Shown: positions 51,207-59,729 of the stretch, piece by piece | How the letters are laid out: the number at the start of each line of letters is the position of its first letter | Numbering within the stretch: position 1 is the stretch's first letter | Assembly: GCF_036227225.1 (NCBI RefSeq) | Contig: NZ_CP109444.1 | Span: 2,523,501 to 2,587,500, forward strand | Direction of reading: 5' to 3' | Source of the DNA: Streptomyces sp. NBC_01478 | GTDB taxonomy: Bacteria; Actinomycetota; Actinomycetes; Streptomycetales; Streptomycetaceae | DNA length: 64,000 bases | Made by a program: the position numbers and the translations under genes | The notes under the pieces: generated by a model | What the model saw: the letters and a program-made list of their open reading frames with translations, nothing else | The model's database searches: none | What the model was told of the DNA's origin: nothing

Positions 51207-52430
51207 TCAGGAAACGCGCTCCGGAAGGAGGCCGCTGAGCAGGAACGCGACACTCCGTTCCGTCTCCGTCCAGGCCCTGGTGTCGAGTTCGACGGACTGC
51301 AACAGGGCGCACTCCACGTGGTAGCCGTGCTCCGTGAGGTCACGCCCGACGAGTTCGGCCTCGTCGCGGGTGGCGGCGTGCGCCACGATGCGCTGCGGGC
51401 GCCGGTCGGCGACCGCGGAGACGACGGCCACTCCCCCGCCGCCGACGCGTACTACGTCGGGTTCGGGGAGGTTCTCCAGGATGTGCGGGGCGTCGCCCTG
51501 GACGATCTGGAGGTGCACGCCGAAGCTGCGGGCCGCGGAGTCGGTGCGGGTGCAGGCCTGGGTGTCGCGGTCGACGGCGATGACGGCGGCGCCGGCGCGG
51601 GCCGCCTCGATGGCGAAGGCACCGCTGCCGCAGCCGATGTCCCACACCAGGTCTCCGACGCGCGGGCCGAGGCGGGCGAGTTGGGCGGCCCGGAGCAAGT
51701 CCGTCTCGCCCTCGCCGAGTTCACCGCCGTAGGCCTCGGCGGGCAGGGTCCAGCCGCGGGCGACGGCGGCCGGGTCGCGGCCGGCGATCCAGCCCTCGCC
51801 CGGGCCAGTGGTGAGGGTGGGGCCGACCGGGCCGCCCATGACGATGACGACGTTGGGGTCACGCCAGGTGCGGTCGGCGGCCTTGTCGGAGGTGAGGACG
51901 GTGACCTGCTCGTGCTCGGTGCCCAGTTCCTCGCAGATGACGAAGGTGCGGTGGACGCCCTCCATGAGGAGACCGAGTTCGGCCGGTCCGGCGCCCGGTG
52001 AGGTGAGGACGGCGACTTTTGTGTGGGCCCGGCACACGTTCACCGCGCGTCGCAGGGTGCGCCTGTGTGCGACGACCACCTGTGCGTCGTCCCAGGGCAT
52101 ACCGGCGCGGGCGAAGGCGGCGGCCACCGAGGACACCGCGGGGACAACCTCCACCTCCAGGCCGAACTCGGGCGCGCGCAGGGTCCGTACGACTCCGAAG
52201 AAGCCCGGGTCGCCGTCGGCGAAGACGACCGCGGTGCCGCGGTGCCCGGCGATACGGCGGGCGGCGAGGGCGACGCTGCCGAGGCGGATGCGCTCGGCGC
52301 GCTCCGGTACCTCGGGGAGCGCGAGATGGTGGGGCGCGCCGGCCACCAGGGTGGCGGCGGCGAGGGCGGAGCGTGCCGCGGCGGTCAGCGGAGAGCCGTC
52401 CCAGCCGATCACCGTGACGCGGTCGGCCAT
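51207..52430 (-). CDS. cobL: Precorrin-6Y C5,15-methyltransferase (decarboxylating), CbiE-CbiT fusion
   Basis: 407 residues. N-terminal CbiE tetrapyrrole methylase (VTVIGWDGSPL, FADGDPGFFGVVR, EVVPAVSSV; about 1-200), then CbiT (WDIGCGSGAFAIEAARAG, VQGDAP; about 225-400), which also decarboxylates. Acts late in corrin ring synthesis. ATG at 52430. It shares the strand with bluB-cobT and the cobA-type gene and forms a small B12 locus; the rest of the pathway is elsewhere. Confidence 0.94.
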   Translation of the reverse strand: MADRVTVIGWDGSPLTAAARSALAAATLVAGAPHHLALPEVPERAERIRLGSVALAARRIAGHRGTAVVFADGDPGFFGVVRTLRAPEFGLEVEVVPAVSSVAAAFARAGMPWDDAQVVVAHRRTLRRAVNVCRAHTKVAVLTSPGAGPAELGLLMEGVHRTFVICEELGTEHEQVTVLTSDKAADRTWRDPNVVIVMGGPVGPTLTTGPGEGWIAGRDPAAVARGWTLPAEAYGGELGEGETDLLRAAQLARLGPRVGDLVWDIGCGSGAFAIEAARAGAAVIAVDRDTQACTRTDSAARSFGVHLQIVQGDAPHILENLPEPDVVRVGGGGVAVVSAVADRRPQRIVAHAATRDEAELVGRDLTEHGYHVECALLQSVELDTRAWTETERSVAFLLSGLLPERVS

Positions 52431-52545
52431 CGTCGTCAGTCTCCAGGGGTGGTTCGCAGGTCGTCGGGGGAAGCGGCCCGCACGCGGGCACCGTGAGGGT
52501 ACCTGGTGCCGCCGGGCGGTGCTCCCTGTGCCGTACCCGCCGAAT

Positions 52546-53184
52546 TCAGTTCCAGTCGGCGAGTGACGTGAAACCGTCGATGTCTTCGAGCTGTTCGGCC
52601 GTGCCCTCCAGGTCCTCGGGGAGGAGGCTCCACACGATGAAGTCGGTGCGGACGTCGCTCCAGGTGCCGTCGTCGCCGTGGACGTGCGCTATGCACGCGC
52701 CCCGCAGGACGCCCTCGCTGATGCAGCCGATCTTCTGGGCCACCTGCTGGGAGGCGGTGTTGTCGGCGGCCGTGCGCAGTTCGATGCGCTCCAACTTCTG
52801 GTCCCCGAACAGCCATTGGGCGGTGGCGAGCGCCGCCTCGGAGGCGTAACCCTCGCCGCGGGCCCAGGGGGCGATGATGTACGACAGCTCGGTGGACCTG
52901 ATGTGCCAGTTGGTCTTGGCGAGTTGGACGATGCCGACCAGTCGCTGGGTGAGGAACTCGGTGACGGCGAGGTCGAGGCCGCGGCCCGAAGTGCGTTCGT
53001 TGGGCGCGTACTCGGTGATCCAACGGCGGGCCCGGTCCTCGGTGTAGGGCTGGGGGACGTCGGTCCAGGACCCGACCTGCTCGTCGTTCATCATCTCCGT
53101 CAGCGCGGGGATGTCGTCCTCGTCGAGGGGCCGCAGCACCAACCGCTCCGTGCTGATGGAGATGTTGGGGAAGGTGCTAGTCAT
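52546..53184 (-). CDS. RimJ/RimL-type GNAT acetyltransferase
   Basis: 212 residues. STERLVLRPLDEDDIPALTE start, ELSYIIAPWARGEGYASEAA with the acetyl-CoA loop, and ERIELRTAADNTASQQVAQKIGC, the usual RimJ/L plan for N-terminal or small-molecule acetylation. C-terminal extension of about 45 residues (DVRTDFIVWSLLPEDL and on). ATG at 53184. Target unknown. Confidence 0.9.
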   Translation of the reverse strand: MTSTFPNISISTERLVLRPLDEDDIPALTEMMNDEQVGSWTDVPQPYTEDRARRWITEYAPNERTSGRGLDLAVTEFLTQRLVGIVQLAKTNWHIRSTELSYIIAPWARGEGYASEAALATAQWLFGDQKLERIELRTAADNTASQQVAQKIGCISEGVLRGACIAHVHGDDGTWSDVRTDFIVWSLLPEDLEGTAEQLEDIDGFTSLADWN

Positions 53185-53263
53185 GCGCCACTCCGTAACC
53201 TTCGGAAAATGTTCAGGGCAACCTGAACTGCCCAGCATGCAGCATCAAAGCAGTGAACCGCAC

Positions 53264-53300
53264 CACGGGGTCCACCCGCGGTGAGCGAGTGGACCCCGTG
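53264..53300 (-). terminator. Terminator of the met transporter operon
   Basis: Perfect 12-bp stem CACGGGGTCCAC / GTGGACCCCGTG with a 13-base loop, 28 bases past the last metQ stop. Confidence 0.75.
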
Positions 53301-53327
53301 CGTGGCGGTACGCCGTATACGCCCTTG

Positions 53328-54164
53328 TCAGCCGGAAGTGACCGGCAGGACAGAGCCCTTGTACTTCTCCGCTATGAACTTCTTCACGTCGGAGGAGAGG
53401 AGAAGCTTCGCGAGCTTCTCTACCCGGGGGTCGTCCTCGTTGCCGCGTTTGACGGCGAGGAGGTTGGCGTAGGGGTTGCCCTTCGCCGACTCCAGGAGGA
53501 TCGCGTCCTCGGCGGGGCTGAGGCCCGCGTCCTGGGCGTAGTTGTTGTTGATGACGGCCACGTCCAAGTCATCGAGCGAGCGCGGCAGTTGGGCCGGGTC
53601 CAGCTCCTTGAACTTGAGGTGCTTCGGGTTGGCCGTGACGTCGGCGGGGGACGCGTCGGTGCCCGCCCCCTTCTTGAGCGTGATCAGCCCCTTGGCGGCG
53701 AGGAGTTTGAGGGCGCGTCCCTCGTTGGTGGTCTCGTTGGGCACGGCGACGGTGGCTCCGTCGGCGAGCTCGGCAATGTCCTTGACCTTCTTGGAGTACA
53801 CGCCCATCGGCGGCAGGTACGCCTTGACGACCGAGACCAGGTCGGTGTCCTTGGACTTGTTGAACTCGTCGAGGAAGGGCTGGTTCTGGTAGAGGTTCGC
53901 GTCCAGCGAGCCCTCCTGGAGCGCGGTGTTCGGCAGGACGTAGTCCGTGAACTCCTTGATCTCCAGGTCGAGTCCGGCCTTCGCGGCCAGGTTGTCCTTG
54001 ATGTACGTCAGGACCTCGCCGGCCGGCACGGCGGTGGCGCCGACGACGAGGGTGCCGTCGGCCTTGCCGGCGCCCTTGCCGGAGTCGGAGCCCGAACCGC
54101 AGGCCGTGAGGCCGAAGAAGGTCACGGCGAGTCCGGCCGCCGTGACGGCGATGCTCTTGCGCAT
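53328..54164 (-). CDS. metQ: MetQ/NlpA-family methionine-binding lipoprotein (distal copy)
   Basis: 278 residues, lipoprotein signal with lipobox LTAC (Cys22). Periplasm-side binding protein that delivers methionine (or an analogue) to MetNI. NlpA marks: VGATAVPAGEVLTYIKDNLA, EFTDYVLPNTAL, GVYSKKVKDIAEL, AVPNETTNEGRAL, SLDDLDVAVINNNYA. ATG at 54164, 32 bases after the first metQ copy. About as long as, and clearly paralogous to, the neighbour; ligand-pocket residues may differ. Confidence 0.93.
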   Translation of the reverse strand: MRKSIAVTAAGLAVTFFGLTACGSGSDSGKGAGKADGTLVVGATAVPAGEVLTYIKDNLAAKAGLDLEIKEFTDYVLPNTALQEGSLDANLYQNQPFLDEFNKSKDTDLVSVVKAYLPPMGVYSKKVKDIAELADGATVAVPNETTNEGRALKLLAAKGLITLKKGAGTDASPADVTANPKHLKFKELDPAQLPRSLDDLDVAVINNNYAQDAGLSPAEDAILLESAKGNPYANLLAVKRGNEDDPRVEKLAKLLLSSDVKKFIAEKYKGSVLPVTSG

Positions 54165-54196
54165 GGTGATTCCCCCGGCTCTGTTCAGAAGGACGG

Positions 54197-55033
54197 TCAG
54201 AAGGACGGGATGACGGACCCGGCGTACTTGTCCTCGATGAACTTCTTGACCTCGGGCGAGGTCAGCAGCTTCGCGAGCTTCTTGACGCGCGGGTCCTTCT
54301 CGTTGCCCTTCTTCACGGCGAGGAAGTTGCCGTAGGGGTTGTTCGTCGCGGACTCCAGGACGATCGCGTCCTTGGCGGGCTTCAGGCCCGAGGAGATGGC
54401 GTAGTTGCCGTTGATGACGGCCGCGTCGACGTCGTCCAGGGAGCGCGGGGTCTGGGCCGCCTCCAGCTCCTTGAACTTGAGGTTCTTGGGGTTCTTGGTG
54501 ATGTCCGCGGGGGTCGCCTCGTTGCCCACACCGGACTTGAGGGTGATCAGTCCGTTGGCCGCGAGCAGCTTGAGGGCGCGGGCCTCGTTCACGCTGTCGT
54601 TCGGGACGGCGACCGTCGCGCCGCTCTTCAGGGCGTCGGCGCTCTTCACCTTGTGGGAATAGAGGCCGAGCGGCTCCAGGTGGACCGTGACGACGGGCAC
54701 GATGTGGGTGCCGTTCTTCTTGTTGAAGTCGTCGAGGTACGGCTGGTTCTGGAAGTAGTTGGCGCCCACCGAGCCGTCCTCGGTCGCCGTGTTCGGCGTG
54801 ACGTAGTCGGTGAACTCCTTGACCTCCAGGTCGAGTCCGGCCTTCTTCGCCAGGTGGTCCTTGACGTAGTCGAGGATCTCGGCGTGCGGCGTGGGGCTCG
54901 CGGCGACGACCAGCGGTCCGCTGTAGTCGGCGGAGGCCGAGGAGGAACCCTTGTCCGAGCCGCAGGCGGAGAGCGCGAAGGTGAGCGCTCCGGCGGCGAG
55001 GACGGCAGTGGTGAGCTTTGCGGTGTTACGCAC
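54197..55033 (-). CDS. metQ: MetQ/NlpA-family methionine-binding lipoprotein (proximal copy)
   Basis: 278 residues, lipobox LSAC (Cys24). Same motifs as the distal copy: VVAASPTPHAEILDYVKDHLA, EFTDYVTPNTA, GLYSHKVKSADAL, AVPNDSVNEARAL, SLDDVDAAVINGNYA. GTG start at 55033. Tandem duplication gives the transporter two receptors, perhaps for different forms such as D-methionine, methionine sulfoxide or a peptide. The 85 bases before it, after metI, hold no gene. Confidence 0.93.
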   Translation of the reverse strand: MRNTAKLTTAVLAAGALTFALSACGSDKGSSSASADYSGPLVVAASPTPHAEILDYVKDHLAKKAGLDLEVKEFTDYVTPNTATEDGSVGANYFQNQPYLDDFNKKNGTHIVPVVTVHLEPLGLYSHKVKSADALKSGATVAVPNDSVNEARALKLLAANGLITLKSGVGNEATPADITKNPKNLKFKELEAAQTPRSLDDVDAAVINGNYAISSGLKPAKDAIVLESATNNPYGNFLAVKKGNEKDPRVKKLAKLLTSPEVKKFIEDKYAGSVIPSF

Positions 55034-55118
55034 GAAAAGTGCCTTTCCTGAAGGGTGTCGCGTACTACGACCCCGCGTTGGGTGGTGCGGGGAGCCTTGG
55101 GGGGGTGCCGGGGTGGGC

Positions 55119-55823
55119 CTACGCGGCCTTCAGCAGCCGGAGCCTCGGCGCGGGACCCGACCGTCCGCCGCGCCGGTGCACGGAGCGGGCCGCGTAGTCG
55201 CCGGCGAACTGGATGAGGGAGATGACGACCGCGAGGATCGCCACGGTGATCCACATCAACTGGGTCTCGAAGCGCTGATAGCCGTAGCGGATGGCGATGT
55301 CGCCGAGGCCGCCCGCGCCGACCGTGCCGGCCATCGCGGAGTAGCCGATGAGGGCGACGATCGTGGTGGTGGTGCTGGAGATCAGCGAGGGCAGGGACTC
55401 CGGTACGAGGACCTTGCGCACGATGGTCCAGGTGTTGCCGCCCATCGACTGCACGGCCTCGACGAGCCCGCCGTCCACTTCCCGGACAGCAGTCTCAACC
55501 AAGCGCGCGAAGAAGGGAATTGCCCCGATGGCGAGCGGCACGATCGCCGCCTCGCGGCCGATGGTCGTCCCGGTGATGGTCCGGGTGAAGTTCATCAGCG
55601 CGACCATGAGGATGATGAACGGCAGCGAGCGGGCGACGTTCACGATCTGCCCGATGACCTTGTTGGCGGCGACGTTCTGGAGCAGTCCGCCCCGGTCGGT
55701 CAGGACCAGCAGGATGCCGAGCGGGAGACCGCCGACGACGGCGATGACCGTGGACCAGCCGACCATGTAGAGCGTGTCCCAACACGCCTGGGACAGCAGG
55801 GGCTGCATCTCGGACCAGCTCAC
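55119..55823 (-). CDS. metI: MetI, methionine ABC transporter permease
   Basis: 234 residues, five membrane helices. MetI-type N-terminus with CWDTLYMVGWSTVIAVVGGLP, RSLPFIILMVALMNFTR, GREAAIVPLAIGAIPFFARL, and the coupling region EAVQSMGGNTWTIVRKVLVP. GTG at 55823 overlaps the metN stop by four bases. Forms the channel with MetN. Confidence 0.95.
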   Translation of the reverse strand: MSWSEMQPLLSQACWDTLYMVGWSTVIAVVGGLPLGILLVLTDRGGLLQNVAANKVIGQIVNVARSLPFIILMVALMNFTRTITGTTIGREAAIVPLAIGAIPFFARLVETAVREVDGGLVEAVQSMGGNTWTIVRKVLVPESLPSLISSTTTTIVALIGYSAMAGTVGAGGLGDIAIRYGYQRFETQLMWITVAILAVVISLIQFAGDYAARSVHRRGGRSGPAPRLRLLKAA

Positions 55824-56854
55824 TTGGCACCTTCCTTCAGCAGCACGGGCTCCTGGCCCAACACGTCGATCTGCAGGCCCTGTTCGCGCAGGAAACCGAT
55901 CGGCACCACGTTGTCCTCGTAGCGGCCGGGCAGTTCGATGCGCATACGGCCGACCTGGAGTCCGCCGACGGTGTCGATGGCGGCGCCGAGGATCGAGATG
56001 TCGATGTTGTAGGTGCGCGAGAGCTGGGAGATGACGGGCTGGGTGGCGGCCTCGCCGTGGAAGGTGACGTCGACGACGGTCCGGTCCTCGCCGTCCGCCT
56101 CACCGCTGACCGGGAAGAGCGCGGAGGCCAGCTCGGAGCCGGGGGTCGCGAGCAGTTCGCTCACCGTGCCCGACTCGACGATGCGGCCGTTCTCCATCAG
56201 GGCGGCCGAGTCGCACACGTTCTTGACGACGTCCATCTCGTGGGTGATGAGCAGGACGGTCAGGCCCAGTTGCCGGTTCAGGTCGCGCAGCAACTGGAGG
56301 ATCGAGCGGGTGGTCTCCGGGTCGAGGGCGCTGGTGGCCTCGTCGGAGAGCAGCACCTTGGGGTCGCCGGCCAGGGCGCGGGCGATGCCGACGCGCTGCT
56401 TCTGGCCGCCCGAGAGCTGGGCGGGGTAGGCCTTCGCCTTGTCGGCGAGCCCGACGAGGTCGAGGAGTTCGAGGGCCTTGGCGGACCGTTCCTTCCCCGA
56501 CTTCCCGAGGATTTCGAGCGGCAGCTCGATGTTGTCCTGCACGGTCCGCGAGGAGAGCAGGTTGAAGTGCTGGAAGACCATGCCGATACGGCTGCGGGCC
56601 TGCCGGAGTTCCCGTCCGGCGCGCGGCCCGCGTCCGGCGAGGGCGGTGAGGTCCTGCCCGTCGACGGTGACCGTGCCGGCGGTGGGCTGCTCCAGCAGGT
56701 TGACGCAGCGGATGAGCGAGGACTTGCCGGCGCCGGACTGGCCGATGACGCCGTACACCTCGCCTTCGCGGACGTGGAGGTCGACGCCGTCGAGGGCGGT
56801 GACCTCACGGCCGCGTGAGCGGTAGACCTTGGTCAGGCCCGATGTGGTGATCAC
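55820..56854 (-). CDS. metN: MetN, methionine ABC transporter ATPase
   Basis: About 344 residues. Walker A GQSGAGKSS (38-46), Q-loop FQHFNLL, signature LSGGQKQRVGIARAL, Walker B VLLSDEATSALD, H-loop ITHEM. C-terminal NIL domain (about 265-340) that in relatives binds methionine and inhibits transport. GTG at 56854 is preferred; a GTG eight codons upstream (56878) is open. Preceded by 166 bases of leader and the Cys/Met leader peptide. Confidence 0.95.
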   Translation of the reverse strand: MITTSGLTKVYRSRGREVTALDGVDLHVREGEVYGVIGQSGAGKSSLIRCVNLLEQPTAGTVTVDGQDLTALAGRGPRAGRELRQARSRIGMVFQHFNLLSSRTVQDNIELPLEILGKSGKERSAKALELLDLVGLADKAKAYPAQLSGGQKQRVGIARALAGDPKVLLSDEATSALDPETTRSILQLLRDLNRQLGLTVLLITHEMDVVKNVCDSAALMENGRIVESGTVSELLATPGSELASALFPVSGEADGEDRTVVDVTFHGEAATQPVISQLSRTYNIDISILGAAIDTVGGLQVGRMRIELPGRYEDNVVPIGFLREQGLQIDVLGQEPVLLKEGAK

Positions 56855-56959
56855 TGGGGTTCCATGACTGTCGAGCACGCGGGCGTGGGTGTGCCCTCGT
56901 ACGGATGGGAAATGTGCGCGGGGCGGCGTCGGTCACGTAGGAACTACGGACATGCCACA

Positions 56960-57000
56960 ACGACTCGCTTCGGGGCGCGAGGCTCGGGGCGCTGAGCCCG
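56960..57000 (-). promoter_or_regulatory. Hairpin pair in the metN leader, possible attenuator
   Basis: On the RNA strand, GGCTC/GAGCC (56981-56985 with 56994-56998) is followed by CTCGC/GCGAG (56964-56968 with 56977-56981), between the leader-peptide stop and metN. They could switch with leader translation. The stems are short, so this is suggestive only. Confidence 0.4.
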
Positions 57001-57020
57001 GGGGGTGGTGCGGGGGCCCT

Positions 57021-57107
57021 CTAGAAGGCGCACATTCGACACATACAGCGAGCACCGGGCGTCAGGGTCGCCTCGGTCGCAAGGGTGCGGCTGCTCGTCG
57101 TGGTCAT
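57021..57107 (-). CDS. Candidate Cys/Met leader peptide upstream of metNIQQ
   Basis: 28 codons, ATG at 57107, TAG at 57021. The N-terminal part is Thr/Ala-rich; the last eight codons read CMCRMCAF, preceded by Arg: three Cys (residues 21, 23, 26) and two internal Met (22, 25). Cys and Met codons are rare in such sequence, so this density just before a stop, upstream of a methionine transporter, fits a ribosome-mediated attenuator sensing Met and/or Cys supply. The -10 lies only four bases before the ATG, which suggests a leaderless transcript. Too short for usual gene finders. Role is inference. Confidence 0.6.
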   Translation of the reverse strand: MTTTSSRTLATEATLTPGARCMCRMCAF

Positions 57108-57111
57108 GGAA

Positions 57112-57140
57112 TCAGTAAAGCAGACGTACGGTCCTGACAA
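57112..57140 (-). promoter_or_regulatory. Promoter of the leader peptide and metNIQQ
   Basis: -35 TTGTCA (57135-57140), 17-base spacer, -10 TACTGA (57112-57117), then TTCC and the ATG. The spacing is ideal for sigma-HrdB; the last base of the -10 is not the usual T. Confidence 0.55.
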
Positions 57141-57179
57141 AGCGCCGCTGTCCGCATGCCGGACAGCGGCGGACGGCTG

Positions 57180-57830
57180 TCAGCGGCGCTCGGAGATCTC
57201 CACTCCCCCGTCGCTGACCAGCGCGGACAGGGCTGACAGGTTGCTCACAACAAAGTCCGCGTCGAGCTCGTGTGCCTCGTGTGTTGTGGCCAATGCCACG
57301 GTGATCATTCCGGCCGCGCGGCCCGCCTGGAGTCCCGCCGGGGCGTCCTCGAAGACGACGCAGTCGGCCGGGTCGACGCCGAGTTGGCGGGCGGCGAGGA
57401 GGTAGGGCTCGGGGTCGGGCTTGCCGCGTGTGACGTCCTCGGCGACGACGAGGGTCTTGGGGAGGATGCCGGCGTGCGCGAGCCGGGCCTCGGCGAGCCG
57501 ACGAGTGGCGGAGGTGACGACGGCCCAGCGGTCGGCCGGCAGCGAGTCGAGGAAGTCCCGGGTGCCGGGCAGCAGGACGGCACCGCCGTTGGGCACGTCC
57601 TCCACCTCCAGCGCCTCGATCCGCGCGACCGCCATAGGCACGACATCGGCGGGCAGCAGGTCGGCGGCTATCTCCACGGCGGTCCGCCCGTGCAGCTCGA
57701 CCCGCGCGAAGTCCTCGGCGGTGATCCCGAACTCCTCCGCCCACCGGGTCCAGCACCGGCGCACGGACTCGAGGGAGGAGACGAGCGTGCCGTCGTTGTC
57801 GAACAGGAGGGCTTGAGCGTGGATCTTCAT
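57180..57830 (-). CDS. HAD-family sugar phosphatase-like hydrolase
   Basis: 216 residues. HAD motif I is DNDGT (Asp14 and Asp16 in LLFDNDGTLVSS), motif II in VVTSATRR, motif III Lys in RGKPDPEPY, motif IV FEDAPAG. The cap is the helical type of beta-phosphoglucomutase/sugar-phosphatase members (WAEEFGITAEDFARVELHGR). ATG at 57830. Likely hydrolyses a small phosphate ester. Divergent from two small membrane proteins. Confidence 0.92.
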   Translation of the reverse strand: MKIHAQALLFDNDGTLVSSLESVRRCWTRWAEEFGITAEDFARVELHGRTAVEIAADLLPADVVPMAVARIEALEVEDVPNGGAVLLPGTRDFLDSLPADRWAVVTSATRRLAEARLAHAGILPKTLVVAEDVTRGKPDPEPYLLAARQLGVDPADCVVFEDAPAGLQAGRAAGMITVALATTHEAHELDADFVVSNLSALSALVSDGGVEISERR

Positions 57831-57880
57831 GCACTCGACCCTACGGTCACCGGTCTTATGGCCCGTAATAGGGTCACTGC

Positions 57881-58240
57881 ATGCTTGATGCCCTGACACT
57901 GACGATCGGTGTCGCCGCGCTGCTGCTCGCCGCCTGGACCGGGTGGGCCGCCTACCGCGACCAGTCGACGAAGGACTGGCACTTCATCGGAATGGCCGTC
58001 GTCACCCTGCTGGCCACCGTCCAACTGGTGGTCGGGATCGTGCAGTTGGCGCGCGGCGAGAAGGCGGAGCAGGGCACGACGATCTTCGTCGCGTATCTGC
58101 TGGGCGCGTTCGCGACCGTCCCGGCGGCGGGCCTCATGTCACTGACGGAGCGCACCCGCTGGGGTTCGGTCACGGTCGCGGCCGGCGGCGTGGTCCTCGC
58201 CGTGCTCGAAGTGCGGCTCTACGACATTTGGGGAAGCTGA
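57881..58240 (+). CDS. Small four-helix membrane protein
   Basis: 119 residues, four hydrophobic segments (TLTIGVAALLLAAWTGWAAY, FIGMAVVTLLATVQLVVGIVQ, IFVAYLLGAFATVPAAGLM, VTVAAGGVVLAVLEVRL). ATG at 57881. The stop is one base before the next ATG, so it forms a two-gene unit with another small membrane protein. No family recognised. Confidence 0.82.
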   Translation: MLDALTLTIGVAALLLAAWTGWAAYRDQSTKDWHFIGMAVVTLLATVQLVVGIVQLARGEKAEQGTTIFVAYLLGAFATVPAAGLMSLTERTRWGSVTVAAGGVVLAVLEVRLYDIWGS

Positions 58241-58241
58241 G

Positions 58242-58676
58242 ATGACCACCGTGGAAGACAAGCCGAAGCGGCTCATCAGCGGGCCCGGCATCCTGCTCGT
58301 CTGGTTCTACGGCGTGATGGTCGTCGGCGCGGTCTCGCGCTCCGTCTACCAGATCGCCACCGAGTTCGACCGGGCCCCGCTCGCCTACTCCCTGTCGGCC
58401 GTGGCGGGTGTGGTGTACGGGTTCATCACGTACTCCCTGATCCGCGGCGGCGAGAAGGCCCGCAGGGCGGCACAGGTGTGCTGCGCCGCCGAACTCGCGG
58501 GTGTCCTCGTCGTGGGCACGCTGACCGTGATCGACAGTTCGGCCTTCCCGGACGCGACGGTCTGGTCGTACTACGGCGCGGGGTACATCTTCATCCCCGT
58601 GCTGCTGCCGCTGTCCGCGCTCTACTGGCTGCGGAAGAACCGCACCGCCGACACCACCGACACGGTCACGCCGTAG
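58242..58676 (+). CDS. Small four-helix membrane protein, partner
   Basis: 144 residues with four helices (GILLVWFYGVMVVGAVSRSVYQ, LAYSLSAVAGVVYGFITYSL, VCCAAELAGVLVVGTLTVI, AGYIFIPVLLPLSALYWL). Begins one base after the preceding gene's stop. The two probably form one membrane complex. Its end overlaps the 3' end of the opposing GNAT gene by 11 bases. Confidence 0.82.
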   Translation: MTTVEDKPKRLISGPGILLVWFYGVMVVGAVSRSVYQIATEFDRAPLAYSLSAVAGVVYGFITYSLIRGGEKARRAAQVCCAAELAGVLVVGTLTVIDSSAFPDATVWSYYGAGYIFIPVLLPLSALYWLRKNRTADTTDTVTP

Positions 58677-59163
58677 CGACGTACGCCTCTACCGGCTTCT
58701 CCAGGACGATCATCGGTACGCCGTCGTCGCCCTGGGAGGTGCCCACGGTCTCGTAGCCGACGCGGCGGTACAGGCGGAGGTTGCCCTCGCTGCGGTGGCC
58801 GGTGTGGAGGCGGAACTTCTTGGCGCCGCGTTCCTCGGCCAGAGCCGATTCCGCCGCGCGAAGAAGGCGGGCGCCGATGCCGTGGCCCTGGAGGCGCGGG
58901 TGGACGCAGAGTTTGCCGATGGCCGCCGCGCCGTCCTCCGTCACCGTGCCGCGGACCGAGCCGACCACTTCCTCGCCCAGCCGGGCGACGAACACGCAGT
59001 CGGCGCCGACCTCGTCCCGGACCGAGTCGAGGCTCTGGACGAGCGGATCGATGCGGTAGTTGCCGTACAGCGCCGCCTCACTCTGGAAGCACAGGTACTG
59101 CAGCCTGAAGATCTGCTCTGAGTCCTGCTCGGTCGCCACCGAGATGGTCACGCTCATGCCCAT
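58666..59163 (-). CDS. GNAT N-acetyltransferase
   Basis: 165 residues. VGSVRGTVTEDGAAAIGKLCVHPRLQGHGIG is the strand plus acetyl-CoA loop (about 88-115, quoted in part), followed by RLLRAAESALAEERG and the end GNLRLYRRVGYETVG. Start at 59163 (GGGAGG nine bases before); ATG two codons later is possible. Substrate unknown. Confidence 0.9.
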   Translation of the reverse strand: MGMSVTISVATEQDSEQIFRLQYLCFQSEAALYGNYRIDPLVQSLDSVRDEVGADCVFVARLGEEVVGSVRGTVTEDGAAAIGKLCVHPRLQGHGIGARLLRAAESALAEERGAKKFRLHTGHRSEGNLRLYRRVGYETVGTSQGDDGVPMIVLEKPVEAYVATA

Positions 59164-59209
59164 GTGCGCACGCCTCCCGCTCACCTGATCGCCATGTGGT
59201 TCCTCACTC

Positions 59210-59716
59210 CTATCCCCGTGCTTCGTGAGCCGCAACCTCCGGCGTCAGCAATCGCCGAAGACATCCCAGACATCTGGAACGTTCCGGGCCGAGACTGCCC
59301 TGTGAGATACCCAACTCCCCCGCGATCTCGCGGTAGGTGAGGTCCTTGGGCGACAGCAGCGCCTCCATCAGCCGCGGGCAACGGCCCGGCAGCCGGCGCA
59401 CCGCGTCATGGAGCGCGCGATGCCTCGCCGCCGTGAGCGCGGCCTGCTCGGGGCCGCGCTCGCCGTCGTCGGCCGGATCGTCGTCGTACGACTGCTCGAG
59501 GCGTGCGGTACGGCGGGTGCGCTGGGCCTCCGAGCGGACCGCGCGGCGCAGCCAGCGCTGGGGGTCGACCGGCGGGCCGGAGGCGTCGAGGCGCTCCAGG
59601 AGGCGGAGCCAGACGGCCTGTTCGAGATCGCCCGGCTCGGCCCCGGAGGCATATGCCTCGGCCGAGGCCTCGGCGGCGAGCAGCGGGCGCAAGGTGGCGA
59701 CGAGCTGGTGTGTCAT
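59210..59716 (-). CDS. ECF-like RNA polymerase sigma factor
   Basis: 168 residues with sigma-2-like LEQAVWLRLLERLDASG and QRWLRRAVRSEAQRTRR, an acidic linker (YDDDPADDGERG), and a sigma-4 helix-turn-helix with DLTYREIAGELGISQGSLGPERSRC. The residues GPERSRCLGCLRRLL are typical of the group. ATG at 59716. No anti-sigma gene is adjacent. Targets unknown. Confidence 0.85.
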   Translation of the reverse strand: MTHQLVATLRPLLAAEASAEAYASGAEPGDLEQAVWLRLLERLDASGPPVDPQRWLRRAVRSEAQRTRRTARLEQSYDDDPADDGERGPEQAALTAARHRALHDAVRRLPGRCPRLMEALLSPKDLTYREIAGELGISQGSLGPERSRCLGCLRRLLTPEVAAHEARG

Positions 59717-59729
59717 ATGCGGCACGACG

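Noticed and set aside
56855..57020. SAM riboswitch upstream of metN
   Set aside because: I looked for the conserved core of SAM-I/SAM-IV type riboswitches and could not find it; only short hairpins are present.
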